NCBI RefSeq assembly: GCF_000241265.1
Contig: NZ_BAEE01000065.1
Coordinates: forward strand, 1 to 41,750
Reading direction: 5' to 3'
DNA: 41,750 nt
From: Gordonia araii NBRC 100433
GTDB taxonomy: Bacteria > Actinomycetota > Actinomycetes > Mycobacteriales > Mycobacteriaceae
Shown in pieces: positions 1 to 7,944 of this stretch. Every line of letters starts with the position of its first letter. Position 1 is the first letter of the stretch. Made by a program: the position numbers and the translations under genes. The notes below the pieces were generated by a model. That model was given only the letters and a program-made list of their open reading frames with translations. It was not told the origin of the DNA and ran no database searches.

Positions 1-1853
1 ACCGGCCGGCACCGGCGCGCTCCCGGACGCCAGCTCCGGGGTGGTCAGCAGCAGTTCGAGCCCGGCCTTCGCGTTCATGCCGTCGCGCAGCCCGTTGACG
101 GCGAATCCGGCGCCCACGAGCCGGTCGCCCAGCGAGGTGCCCAAGATGAGGAACGGCAGGATGGCGACGGCCGGCATCCACCCGACCGTGATCAGTGCCG
201 TGCCGGCCACCGCGATGACGACCATCGACGTCATCGGACGGTTGAGCTGGATCATCGACGCCTTGGTGCCGATCGTCTCCATCTGCCAGTCCTTGAGGAA
301 GCCGCGTACTTCCGCCATCTCGCCCGGGAGGTCGACGGTCGCGGCGTCACCGAACACCCGGCTGACCGACTGGCCGGCGATGTATCGCTCCGTGTCGCCC
401 GGCAGCGTGGAGTTCCATCGCAGCAGTCGGGTCATCCGCGGCCGATCGCTGGCCGCGAGGCGGAACATGATGACGACGTAGGTGATGACCGGCAGCAGCA
501 GAACGAGCGCCAGGGTCCAGTTCACCGAGAACAGGTAGCCGAGGATCACCAGCGGAGTCACGATCGCGGTCGCCAGATCGACCACGGCGTGGGTGATCAG
601 GTAGTGCAGCGCACCGATGTCGTCCTGAGCGAGTTTGCGCACCTCGGAGTGCCGCCTGCCCTGGAACCAACCCAGCGGCAAGCGCGTGAACTTCTCCATC
701 ACACGGCGTCGCAGCGCGGTCGCGTAGAACTGGTCGTAGACGTGCAGGCCCACCATCAGAGCCGAGGTCAGCAAGGCGCCGACGACCAGGACGACAATGC
801 CGGTGACGCCAACCCGGACCAGGTCGTCGCGGGCCGCGCCCTCGACGAACCGCTTGGCCAGTTCCGAGAAGAGCACCAACGGCACGACGGCCAGAGCCGC
901 CAGCAGCACCGCGATGACACCGCTGAGGATGAACGCCGGCTTGGCCGGGCGCAGCACCGAATGCTCCTTCGCCCGCGCCCGCGACGCCTTCAGCGCCTCC
1001 TGCTGGGTCTCGAGCGCCAGGACGGGCTCGGCCGGCGCGGCTTCCGGAGCCACTGCGGACGCTTCCGAGTCGCGTTGGGCTGGTGCGATCTCGACGATGT
1101 CCGCTGCTTCGGCCTCTTTGCCCATCGCGCGCCCGCGGATCCAGTACGCCTGGGCGTGCATGGTGCCCTTGTTGTGGCCGTCCTCCAAGGTCAGACGCGA
1201 CCGGACCAGGCGGGTGGCGGTCGTCTCCGCCGCGACGTAAGCCTTCCAGCCTTGGAAGCTTTCGTTGCCGAGGGCGTCGACCAGAGCACGGCCGTCGTCG
1301 GTGCCCGGAACCCAGGTCGCCTCCAGGCCGGGGTGTTCGGGAATCGGCAGGTCTTTGTCGTCGTCGTGCGTGTACTCCAGGTACATGCGGATCGGCACGG
1401 TTTCGTCGGCCGCCGCGATCGCCGAGACGAACGCCGGCCACGTGGCGACGTCGCCGACCAGAAGATAGCCGGCCGGCTGCGGGTCTTCCATGTCCCAGCC
1501 GTCGCCGCCCAGGCGCTGGACGACGATCTCGTCGCCCGGCTCGGCATGCATCGCCCAGTACGACGCGGGACCGGCCGGTTCGTGCACCAGGAAGCACATC
1601 GAGAAGTCGCCGGTCGCCGGATCAGGGTCCATCATCGTGTAGCCGCGCTGATGGAGTTTGCTCCCGCCCTGCGGGTCGGGGAACCAGGCGCGCACCCAGG
1701 CGGTCGGCTTCTCGCCCTGCTCGTAGATCAGCCCGTCACTGCTGAAGTGAACCTTGACGACCGCCGATGTCACGCGCTCGACACCGGTCACCGTGACGAT
1801 GTGATCCTTCGCCCCGAAGGCGCGCAGCAACGCGCCCTGAAACCCTTTGCCCA
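1..1853 (-). CDS. IrtA-like siderophore-reductase/ABC exporter fusion (3' end outside window)
   Basis: The frame runs open from ATG at 1853 (minus) to the window edge, about 617 codons. Residues ~1-240 look like a siderophore-interacting FAD/NAD(P)H reductase (flavin motif RGYT near residue 69, then GDVATWPAF). After an acidic, Ala-rich linker, an ABC exporter membrane domain begins near residue 305, with several hydrophobic helices and the coupling stretch GWFQGRRHSEVRKLAQDD. The ATPase domain, ~240 residues in this family, would lie beyond the window. In mycobacteria IrtA works with IrtB to import and reduce Fe-carboxymycobactin at the inner membrane; the same role is inferred here. Whether an irtB-like gene follows cannot be seen. 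An IdeR-type box lies 20 bp upstream, fitting iron repression. The symbol is withheld because only part is visible. Confidence 0.85.
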
Positions 1854-1873
1854 TACTTCCGACCCTCCGAGAG

Positions 1874-1892
1874 TTAGATGAGGCTCATCTTA
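1874..1892 (-). promoter_or_regulatory. IdeR/DtxR-type iron box upstream of the irtA-like gene
   Basis: TTAGATGAGGCTCATCTTA matches 14 of 19 positions of the mycobacterial IdeR consensus TTAGGTTAGGCTAACCTAA and contains a perfect 7-bp inverted repeat, AGATGAG-G-CTCATCT, at 1876-1890. It sits 20 bp before the start codon, where a bound repressor would block the promoter. The iron-transport gene downstream makes an iron-regulator site the simplest reading; binding is inferred. Confidence 0.65.
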
Positions 1893-2002
1893 TCTCGCGG
1901 CCGTGTATCGCTCGCATGGCACAGGTCACAGCGCCGGCGCGGTCGAGTCATGTCATCCGAGGCGGCGGTATCGGCTCGGGTTTGGCGCTCCGATGTGGGT
2001 CG

Positions 2003-2434
2003 TCACACCAGGTCGCAGATCACGACGGGAATGTCGCGGTCGGTCCGCTTCTGGTAGCTCTCGTAGCCGCGGTACGCCGAGACGATCTGCGGCCACAGCG
2101 TCGCTTTCTCGTCAGGCGACGCTGTTCGCGCGCGCACCGGCCGGCGGACTCCATCCAGGGTGATCTCGGCCTCCGGGGTCGTCTCCAAGTTGCGGTACCA
2201 GTCGGGGTGGCGATCGTCGCCACCTTTCGACGCGACCAGAATCACTCGACTCTCGTCGTGGACCGGCGTCGTCAGGTAGCACGAGCGCTCGAGCCCGGAC
2301 TTGCGCCCGACGGTGTGCAACTCCACCACGGGCATGCCGTACGGCTTGGACAGGATTCGGTTGCCAGAAACAGTTAGCACGACGCGGTGCGCCACGTTCA
2401 TCGCCTTGGCGCCATAGTCACGGATCGGGCGCAT
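2003..2434 (-). CDS. Ddn-like deazaflavin (F420)-dependent nitroreductase family protein
   Basis: 143 residues, the usual size of the small split-barrel Ddn/F420H2-dependent quinone reductase family. The signature HTVGRKSG near residues 40-47, followed by a hydrophobic strand and HPDWYRNLETTPEAEI, is typical. Family members bind F420 and reduce quinones, nitro compounds or other electrophiles at or near the membrane; the substrate here is unknown. The ATG at 2434 is the natural start. The gene lies alone on the minus strand about 150 bp before the irtA-like gene, and nothing indicates co-regulation. A second family member lies at 11004. Confidence 0.85.
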   Translation of the reverse strand: MRPIRDYGAKAMNVAHRVVLTVSGNRILSKPYGMPVVELHTVGRKSGLERSCYLTTPVHDESRVILVASKGGDDRHPDWYRNLETTPEAEITLDGVRRPVRARTASPDEKATLWPQIVSAYRGYESYQKRTDRDIPVVICDLV

Positions 2435-2460
2435 GGTTCTCCCCCACTTGATTGTTGACA

Positions 2461-2484
2461 GTGATCACATAAATGGCCACGTGG
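2461..2484. promoter_or_regulatory. Two 8-bp palindromes between Ddn-like gene and TetR gene
   Basis: GTGATCAC (2461-2468) and CCACGTGG (2477-2484) are perfect palindromes spaced one and a half helix turns apart, 26-50 bp upstream of the minus-strand Ddn-like gene. They could be regulator sites or chance; the rest of 2435-2694 shows no gene. Confidence 0.25.
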
Positions 2485-2635
2485 TATGTTAGCACCGTCC
2501 ACATAGTGTGCAAAGCATCGAAGGACAGGCGGGCAAGCAGCGGCTGATCGACGGACTGTAGGACGCGTCGGCCGATTTCGTCGGATTCGAAACGCCCTGA
2601 AAACGGCCAGTCGCCAACGGAATTGATATCGACTG

Positions 2636-2664
2636 TTTAGTAAGATGGAGGGTCGAACTATAGG
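2636..2664 (+). promoter_or_regulatory. Possible promoter of the TetR gene at 2695
   Basis: TTTAGT (2636-2641), 17 bp, then TATAGG (2659-2664) is a plausible weak -35/-10 pair. The adjoining TGTTTA (2634-2639) is the inverse of TAAACA, found twice before the next gene at 3343-3358, so the regulator may bind at both places. Confidence 0.35.
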
Positions 2665-2694
2665 ACTCCGAGGCTGAACTCCAGAGGTTGAATA

Positions 2695-3282
2695 ATGGCT
2701 TCCGCTACTCCGTATCACCACGGCGATCTGCCCAGTGCGCTGGTGCGGGCCGCCATGGAGTTGCTCGAGGAGAACGGTGCGGCCGAGTTGTCGTTGCGCG
2801 CTGTCGCGCGCCGGGCCGGCGTCTCGACGGGAGCCCCCTACCGCCACTTCGCCGACCGCAACGCGCTGGTGTCGGCGGTCGCCGCGGTCGGCTACACCGA
2901 ACTCGCCCAGGAACTCGTCGCGATCAATCCCGCGCCGGCCACGCCCGACGACGTCGCCGCTCTCGCCGTGGCCTACGTCAATTTCGCACTCCGTCGGCCC
3001 GGGCTGTTCCGGGTGATGTTCGCCGAGGGCTGCGACACCACCAGTCCCGACCGCGTGAATGCCGTCGCGGCCATTCACGATTACCTGACCTCGGCGGTGA
3101 AGCGGCTCCTGCCCGATGCCGACCCGGAATCGACGGCGACCGGCGCCTGGGCACTCGTACACGGCCTCGCTTTCCTCCACCTGGACGGCAAGCTCGATGC
3201 CTCGTCGCCGGAGGTCGTGGCGCAGCGCGTCTCCTCGGCGGTGGCCTCGGTGCTGGGGCTGTCGCTCGCCAGCCGCGCCTGA
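2695..3282 (+). CDS. TetR/AcrR-family transcriptional regulator
   Basis: 195 residues. The N-terminal ~55 residues form a TetR DNA-binding domain: HHGDLPSALVRAAMELL, then a helix-turn-helix reading LRAVARRAGVSTGAPYRHF. The C-terminal part (ALVHGLAFLHLDG near residue 160) resembles the WHG-type TetR ligand domain. An AGAGG ribosome site lies 8 nt before the ATG. It precedes the DJ-1/PfpI gene at 3376 in the same direction, with its own promoter between, so regulation of that neighbour is likely but inferred. Ligand unknown. Confidence 0.9.
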   Translation: MASATPYHHGDLPSALVRAAMELLEENGAAELSLRAVARRAGVSTGAPYRHFADRNALVSAVAAVGYTELAQELVAINPAPATPDDVAALAVAYVNFALRRPGLFRVMFAEGCDTTSPDRVNAVAAIHDYLTSAVKRLLPDADPESTATGAWALVHGLAFLHLDGKLDASSPEVVAQRVSSAVASVLGLSLASRA

Positions 3283-3328
3283 CCGTCGCGTCGGAGACCA
3301 GCACGTTGACAGAGCGGAGCCGTGCCCC

Positions 3329-3358
3329 TTGACATCGGTAATGTAAACAGCGTAAACA
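3329..3358 (+). promoter_or_regulatory. Promoter and repeated GTAAACA sites before the DJ-1/PfpI gene
   Basis: TTGACA (3329-3334) is followed after 18 bp by TAAACA (3353-3358). Two GTAAACA copies (3343-3349 and 3352-3358) lie 9 bp apart across the spacer and -10, a position where a repressor would block transcription. The upstream TetR is the obvious candidate binder. Confidence 0.4.
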
Positions 3359-3375
3359 TACGGGAGTCTCCGGCC

Positions 3376-4059
3376 ATGACCAAGCGCATCCTCAACGTCG
3401 TCACCAATGTCGGGCACTACGACGACCCGACGCACCTGACCGGATTGTGGCTGTCGGAACTCACCCATGCCTGGCATGTCTTCGAGCAGCGCGGATTCGA
3501 GCAGACGATCGTCAGCCCGGCGGGCGGGGACGCACCGCTGGAACCGCGCTCGCTCAAGTTCCCGAACTATGACAAGACCGCGAAAGCGTGGCGGGCAGAC
3601 CCGGAGCGGATGGCGCTGCTGGCGAGCACGGCCAGCCCCGACCAGATCGACTCGGCCGACTACGACGCCATCTACTTCACCGGCGGACACGCCGTGATGT
3701 ACGACTTCCCCGATAGCGAGGGCCTGCAGTGGATCACCCGGGAGATCTTCGAGCGCGGCGGCATCGTGTCCTCGGTCTGCCACGGGTACTGCGGGCTGCT
3801 CAACACCACGCTTTCCGACGGCAGCTACCTCGTCGCGGGACGCAAGGTCACCGGCTTCGCCTGGCAAGAAGAAGTCCTGGCCCGCGTGAACAAGCTCGTG
3901 CCGTACAACGCCGAAGAAGAGATGAAGAAGCGCGGCGCGCTCTACGAAAAGGCCAAGCTCCCGTTCGTCTCCTACGCCGTCGTCGACGGCAACCTCGTCA
4001 CCGGGCAGAACCCGGGCTCGGCCAAGGAGACCGCGCAGAAGGTCGCGGCGCTGCTCTGA
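3376..4059 (+). CDS. DJ-1/PfpI superfamily (type 1 glutamine amidotransferase-like) protein
   Basis: 227 residues from the ATG at 3376; an in-frame upstream start at 3322 would reach into the promoter and is less likely. The fold signature is clear: ILNVVTNVGHY at the N terminus, YFTGGHAVMYDF mid-protein, and a nucleophile elbow SSVCHGYCGLL with the expected Cys near residue 137 followed by His. This resembles the Hsp31/HchA-like class, whose members act as glyoxalases, deglycases or chaperones in the cytoplasm; the exact activity cannot be read from sequence. A convergent flavoenzyme gene follows after 13 bp. Confidence 0.85.
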   Translation: MTKRILNVVTNVGHYDDPTHLTGLWLSELTHAWHVFEQRGFEQTIVSPAGGDAPLEPRSLKFPNYDKTAKAWRADPERMALLASTASPDQIDSADYDAIYFTGGHAVMYDFPDSEGLQWITREIFERGGIVSSVCHGYCGLLNTTLSDGSYLVAGRKVTGFAWQEEVLARVNKLVPYNAEEEMKKRGALYEKAKLPFVSYAVVDGNLVTGQNPGSAKETAQKVAALL

Positions 4060-4072
4060 TCAGGCGCGGCCG

Positions 4073-5365
4073 CTAGAGCGCCGCGAGGACCTCGGCCGCC
4101 GCCCGCTTGCCCGACCGGATCGCACCCTCGAAATAGCCGTTGAAACGGTCCGACGTTTCGGTGCCGGCCCAGTGCACCCGCCCGAGCGGGCGCGCCCGCT
4201 CGGCCCGCACCTGTGCCAGGTGCCCGGGCGTCGGCATGCCGAGGTATCCACCGCGCGCGAACTCGTCGTGATGCCAGGCCTTTTCGTGAAAGCTCAGCGG
4301 CATTTTCGCCCGCTCGCCGAAATGGTCTGCGACTGCCTCCAGGACCGCCTCGCGACGCGTCTTCTCGTCCAGCGCGTCGAGTTGCCGCGCCGCCGGTCCG
4401 GGCACGAGGACACAGATGTGCCCCGGGCCGCCGGGCGGCGATACGTCGAAGGCAGACCGGATCGGGCCGTCGAGGACCAGCAGCTGTCCGTCGCATCGAT
4501 CGTCGCGCCAGAACGGCTCCTCGTATGCCGCTACCGCCTTGTACACCGCACCCATGCGCAGGTTGCGCTGCATCGACTGCCGCGCTGGCGAGAGGCCCGG
4601 CCGATGGGCGATCCGTTCAGCTGCGGGCGGCGCCACCGCGATGACCACCCGCTTGGCGCGAATGGCGGCATCGTCGGTATGCACGGTGACGCCGTCGGAA
4701 GAACGCTCGACATCCGCCACCCGCGCGTTCAGTTCGATGACGCCATCGAGATCGGCGGCCATCGCCTCCGCCAGACCGCCTGCGCCCCTGCTGAGGAGAG
4801 CATCCTGCGCCCCGTCCTTGACCGTAAGCATCTCCCGGACGCCGCCGGCGCCGGTGAACATGTCGGCGACCGTCGCCATGGAGATGTCCGACGCCGAACA
4901 GCAGGTGAGCTCCGCGAGGACGACGTCGAGCACGCGCCGTGCTTGCGCCGGCCGCACACCCGTCAGCCAATCGCTCAGCAGCCGGTCATCGGAGAGACCG
5001 CGTCCGAACCGAATGGCGAGCGACAGCCGGGCCAGCCCCGCGATCGCCCCGGCGGCAGTGCGCGAGAGCCGCGAGATCGGCCGACCGTCGGCCATCACCG
5101 TCTGGCGACCTATGTCGTAGGACGGAAACACCTCGACGCCCTTGCGCGCCGCGAGTGACCGCAGCTCGGTGTGCTGGGATCCCACCCACTGTCCGCCCAG
5201 GTCCACGGTGCTGCCCGCGGCGGTGTCCACCGACAGCGCCCGGCCGCCGACGCGCCCGGACGCCTCCAGCACGCGAACCGAGGCGCCAGCGCTCACCAGA
5301 TCGCTGGCCGCGGTCAACCCGGCGTATCCTGCCCCGACCACCACCACGTCGACGTCGTCGCTCAT
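4073..5365 (-). CDS. Flavin monoamine oxidase family FAD-dependent oxidoreductase
   Basis: 430 residues starting at ATG 5365, preceded by an AAAGGTGG ribosome site; longer in-frame starts upstream lack one. The N terminus carries the dinucleotide motif VVVGAGYAGLTAASDL, then GGRALS and GGQWVG flavin-contact segments. The C terminus has the family's second FAD motif, WAGTETSDRFNGYFEGAIRS. Such enzymes oxidise amines (for example putrescine or tyramine) to aldehydes with release of H2O2; substrate unknown. It is divergent from the TetR at 5430 and the 64-bp gap holds a palindrome, suggesting direct repression by that regulator. Confidence 0.88.
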   Translation of the reverse strand: MSDDVDVVVVGAGYAGLTAASDLVSAGASVRVLEASGRVGGRALSVDTAAGSTVDLGGQWVGSQHTELRSLAARKGVEVFPSYDIGRQTVMADGRPISRLSRTAAGAIAGLARLSLAIRFGRGLSDDRLLSDWLTGVRPAQARRVLDVVLAELTCCSASDISMATVADMFTGAGGVREMLTVKDGAQDALLSRGAGGLAEAMAADLDGVIELNARVADVERSSDGVTVHTDDAAIRAKRVVIAVAPPAAERIAHRPGLSPARQSMQRNLRMGAVYKAVAAYEEPFWRDDRCDGQLLVLDGPIRSAFDVSPPGGPGHICVLVPGPAARQLDALDEKTRREAVLEAVADHFGERAKMPLSFHEKAWHHDEFARGGYLGMPTPGHLAQVRAERARPLGRVHWAGTETSDRFNGYFEGAIRSGKRAAAEVLAAL

Positions 5366-5391
5366 CCCGGCCACCTTTCGTAAAACAGTTG

Positions 5392-5402
5392 TTGTATTAC
5401 AA
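5392..5402. promoter_or_regulatory. Palindromic operator candidate between amine oxidase and TetR
   Basis: TTGTATTACAA is a perfect 5+1+5 palindrome in the 64-bp divergent gap. It overlaps a likely -35 (TTGTTG, 5389-5394) paired over 18 bp with TAAGTT (5413-5418) for the TetR gene, so binding there would repress both directions. Inferred. Confidence 0.45.
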
Positions 5403-5429
5403 GTGTTACACATAAGTTAGGCTGGCACC

Positions 5430-5993
5430 ATGCCCCGTTTGGTCGACCACGCGCAGCGGCGCGCACTCATCGACGACACCGTCGTCGCCATCGCCGCGGA
5501 GTCCGGGTTCGATGCCGTCACCATTCGCGCGGTGGCTCAGCGGATCGGCGCCTCCACCTCCGCTGTCACGCACTACGTGACCTCGCGCGACGAGTTGTTG
5601 CGCAACGCGATTCGACGAGAGATCGACCTGCGACTGGCGGAGGCCGACACCGCGATCGGCGCAAGTTCGGGCGTCGACGGTCTGCATGCCCTGCTCGACT
5701 GGGTGATGACCGGCCGGAATCACAACGGGCACCGGTTCTGGCTCGCGGCCATCCTCTCCGCGTCCAGCCAACCGGTGGTCGCGGCCGAACTGACCCGGTT
5801 CAACGACTGGTGGACGGCGCGGGTGCGCACGCTGCTCGCCGATACGCCGGTCGACGACGTCGAGGCCGCCTCCGACCTGATCGGAGTGCTGGTCGACGGC
5901 CTCGTCATCAACGGTTTCTACGAGGACGCCCCGGCGACGGCTCAGCGCCGTGCTCGGGTACTCGACCTGGCCTGGAACGCTCTCGGGTTGTAG
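5430..5993 (+). CDS. TetR-family transcriptional regulator
   Basis: 187 residues. The first ~50 contain the TetR helix-turn-helix, VTIRAVAQRIGASTSAVTHYVTSRDELL. The rest is an all-helical ligand domain with no recognisable specificity. It is divergent from the flavin amine oxidase and its likely transcript start lies within a few bases of the ATG, so it may be leaderless. By the usual logic it represses the oxidase and itself in the absence of an amine-like ligand; this is inference from position. Confidence 0.9.
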   Translation: MPRLVDHAQRRALIDDTVVAIAAESGFDAVTIRAVAQRIGASTSAVTHYVTSRDELLRNAIRREIDLRLAEADTAIGASSGVDGLHALLDWVMTGRNHNGHRFWLAAILSASSQPVVAAELTRFNDWWTARVRTLLADTPVDDVEAASDLIGVLVDGLVINGFYEDAPATAQRRARVLDLAWNALGL

Positions 5994-6006
5994 TACGAGG
6001 GTCGGG

Positions 6007-7545
6007 CTACCACGCGTCGACGAAGCGTCCGCTCCCCCTGGACGGTCCGGCGGAGGCGAGGACCAGCGCGATCGCCGTGCGCGTATCCGCCGGGTCGACG
6101 ACGTCGTCGAGCTCAAAGACCTCGGCGGCGTTGAAGGCCTTCGACGATTCGTGCAGCGCCGCCGTCAACGCGCGTACGCGGGACTCGCGCTCGGCCGGGT
6201 CGGCGATCGCCTCGAGTTCTTTGCGCGCCGCCAGGCGGACGGCGCCTTCCGGCCCCATCGCGCCCAGCGTGGCGCCGGGCCATGCCATCGTCATCAACGG
6301 CGCTCGTAGGCTTCCGAAACACATCGCCTGGGCGCCGAGCCCGTAGGCGCGTCGCAGGACCACCGCGACGGTCGGCACGGTCATCGCGGCGCCAGCGATC
6401 AGCAGGCGACTGCAGTGACGGACTAGCGCCTGCGCCTCTTGGTCCGGACCGACCATGTAGCCGGGCGTGTCGAGCAACGAGATCATCGGCAATCCGAAGG
6501 AGTCGCACAGCTGGACGAAGCGGGAGGCCTTGTCGCTCGCCGCGCCGGTGATCGTGCCCGCCATGTGCAGGCTGTTGTTCGCGATGATCCCGACCGGGCG
6601 CCCTTCGATGCGCGCGAGCGCCGTGATCAGTTCCGGTGCGAACTTGGCGCGAAGAACCGTGACCGAGTCTCGGTCGGCCAGCCGCGTGATGACCGGCAAC
6701 GTGTCGAACGCTGTCCGGCTGCTTTCGGGCACGACCTCGCGCAGCGGCTCCTGGTCCTCGGCCGACCATCCGTCGACCGTCCCACGGAAGTAGCTCAGCA
6801 GGCGCCGGGCCACCGCGACGGCTTCGGCTTCGTCGGCCACCACGACGTCGACCACGCCGTTGGGTCCCTGGACGGCCACCGGGCCGATCTCCTCGGCGGA
6901 GAACTGTCCCAAACCGCCGCCGGCGATCATTGCCGGTCCGGCCATGCCGATGGATGCGGACTCGGTAGCGATGATGAAGTCCGAGCAGCCCGCGATCACC
7001 GCGTTGCCGGCGAAACACGAGCCGTTGACGATGCTGATCCGCGGCGCGCGGCCGGACAGCCCCGCCCACAACGCAAACGATTCCGCGTCGAGGGCGCTGA
7101 CCAGCGGAATGTCGGTATCGCTTGGTCGGCCGCCACCGCCCTCGGCGAAGAACACCACCGGGACGCCGGTCCGCTCGATCACGTCGAACATCCGGTCGGT
7201 CTTCTTGTGCCCACGCATCCCCTGGGTGCCGGCCAGCACGGTGTAGTCGTAGGCCAGCACCGCGGTCGGCTGCGCGTCGACCGTGGCCATGCCCGCGACG
7301 ATGCCGTCGGCGGGCGTGCGGGCGATCAGATCGTCGTGATCGCGCCGTAGACGTTGCGCTGCGACGGCGTAGCGGCCCCACTCGACCCACGATCCATCGT
7401 CGATGAGATCGCCGACGTTCTCCCGCGCCGTGCGGCCGCCGGACCGGTGGCGCTTGTCGACGGCCTCAGCGCGGGCGGCGTCCTCGGTCAATGCGCGACG
7501 GCGCCGGAGTTCGGCGATATCGGATCGGATGCTTTCGTCGGTCAC
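6007..7545 (-). CDS. Acyl-CoA carboxylase carboxyltransferase subunit
   Basis: 512 residues with both halves of the carboxyltransferase fold. N-terminal half: LAGTQGMRGHKKTDRMFDVI and a GGGGRPSDTD glycine cluster, then an oxyanion region GSCFAGNAVIAGC. C-terminal half: DTPGYMVGPDQEAQALVRH and MAWPGATLGAMGPEGAV. These transfer CO2 from carboxybiotin to an acyl-CoA. No biotin carboxylase or biotin carrier gene is near, so the partner must be elsewhere. The start is GTG at 7545 with GGGAG just upstream, overlapping the stop of the ArsR gene, which ends 10 nt before; the two are probably cotranscribed. Acyl specificity is unknown. Confidence 0.88.
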   Translation of the reverse strand: MTDESIRSDIAELRRRRALTEDAARAEAVDKRHRSGGRTARENVGDLIDDGSWVEWGRYAVAAQRLRRDHDDLIARTPADGIVAGMATVDAQPTAVLAYDYTVLAGTQGMRGHKKTDRMFDVIERTGVPVVFFAEGGGGRPSDTDIPLVSALDAESFALWAGLSGRAPRISIVNGSCFAGNAVIAGCSDFIIATESASIGMAGPAMIAGGGLGQFSAEEIGPVAVQGPNGVVDVVVADEAEAVAVARRLLSYFRGTVDGWSAEDQEPLREVVPESSRTAFDTLPVITRLADRDSVTVLRAKFAPELITALARIEGRPVGIIANNSLHMAGTITGAASDKASRFVQLCDSFGLPMISLLDTPGYMVGPDQEAQALVRHCSRLLIAGAAMTVPTVAVVLRRAYGLGAQAMCFGSLRAPLMTMAWPGATLGAMGPEGAVRLAARKELEAIADPAERESRVRALTAALHESSKAFNAAEVFELDDVVDPADTRTAIALVLASAGPSRGSGRFVDAW

Positions 7546-7555
7546 GCGACACTCC

Positions 7556-7912
7556 CTACGGCGTCGGATGGTCTGGCAGGTTGTTCACCCGGTTATCGGC
7601 GGCGCCGAACGCCGCTTCGAGCAGCGAGGCGACGTGGACCCCTCTCGTACGGTAGAGGCTCCGGCGTCCGTCTTTGCGCACCCCGACCAACCCGGCCAGC
7701 CTGAGCTTCGCCAGGTGCTGCGAAACAGCCGGTCGGCCGACGTCCAGCACGTGGGCCAGCGTCGCGACATCGCACTCCTCGGCCCGCAACCGCCACAGGA
7801 TCCGCATCCGCGTCGGGTCGGCGAGCATCCGCAGCAGCATCGAGGCGTCATCGACTACGTCGTCGGGCGGAACCCCGTCCCGCCACCCCAATTGGTTAAC
7901 ATGTGCGTACAT
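7556..7912 (-). CDS. ArsR/SmtB-family metal-sensor-like repressor, KmtR-like
   Basis: 118 residues from ATG 7912; an alternative ATG at 7921 is possible, but GATAAT at 7920-7925 sits 7 nt before 7912 and suggests a leaderless message starting there. The winged-helix core is clear: RMLADPTRMRILWRL, then recognition helix GRPAVSQHLAKLRLAGLV and wing KDGRRSLY. From memory it resembles mycobacterial KmtR, a Ni/Co sensor that also begins MYA and has the same SQHLAKLR segment; of the KmtR C-terminal ligands only some positions are His or Asp here (GVH, AAD, DHP). It is divergent from an MFS pump with a His-rich tail, which it probably represses, and leads into the carboxyltransferase gene. Confidence 0.85.
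   Translation of the reverse strand: MYAHVNQLGWRDGVPPDDVVDDASMLLRMLADPTRMRILWRLRAEECDVATLAHVLDVGRPAVSQHLAKLRLAGLVGVRKDGRRSLYRTRGVHVASLLEAAFGAADNRVNNLPDHPTP
7901..7912. promoter_or_regulatory. Possible ArsR operator at the arsR start
   Basis: ATGTGCGTACAT is a near-perfect palindrome (10 of 12 positions) covering the first bases of the ArsR gene and 33 bp upstream of the divergent MFS gene. ArsR regulators commonly bind such 12-2-12 or shorter imperfect palindromes over their own start; assignment is by position only. Confidence 0.35.
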
Positions 7913-7944
7913 AAGCACCATTATCCCCACGGAGGGAGATTGCC

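Noticed and set aside
589..1881. 430-residue plus-strand open frame
   Set aside because: It is the antisense shadow of the irtA-like gene: rich in Arg, Gln and His with no domain, while the minus frame shows clear reductase and ABC motifs.
2398..3867. 489-residue minus-strand open frame
   Set aside because: It crosses the Ddn-like start, the promoter gap and two good plus-strand genes; its composition is typical of a shadow frame.
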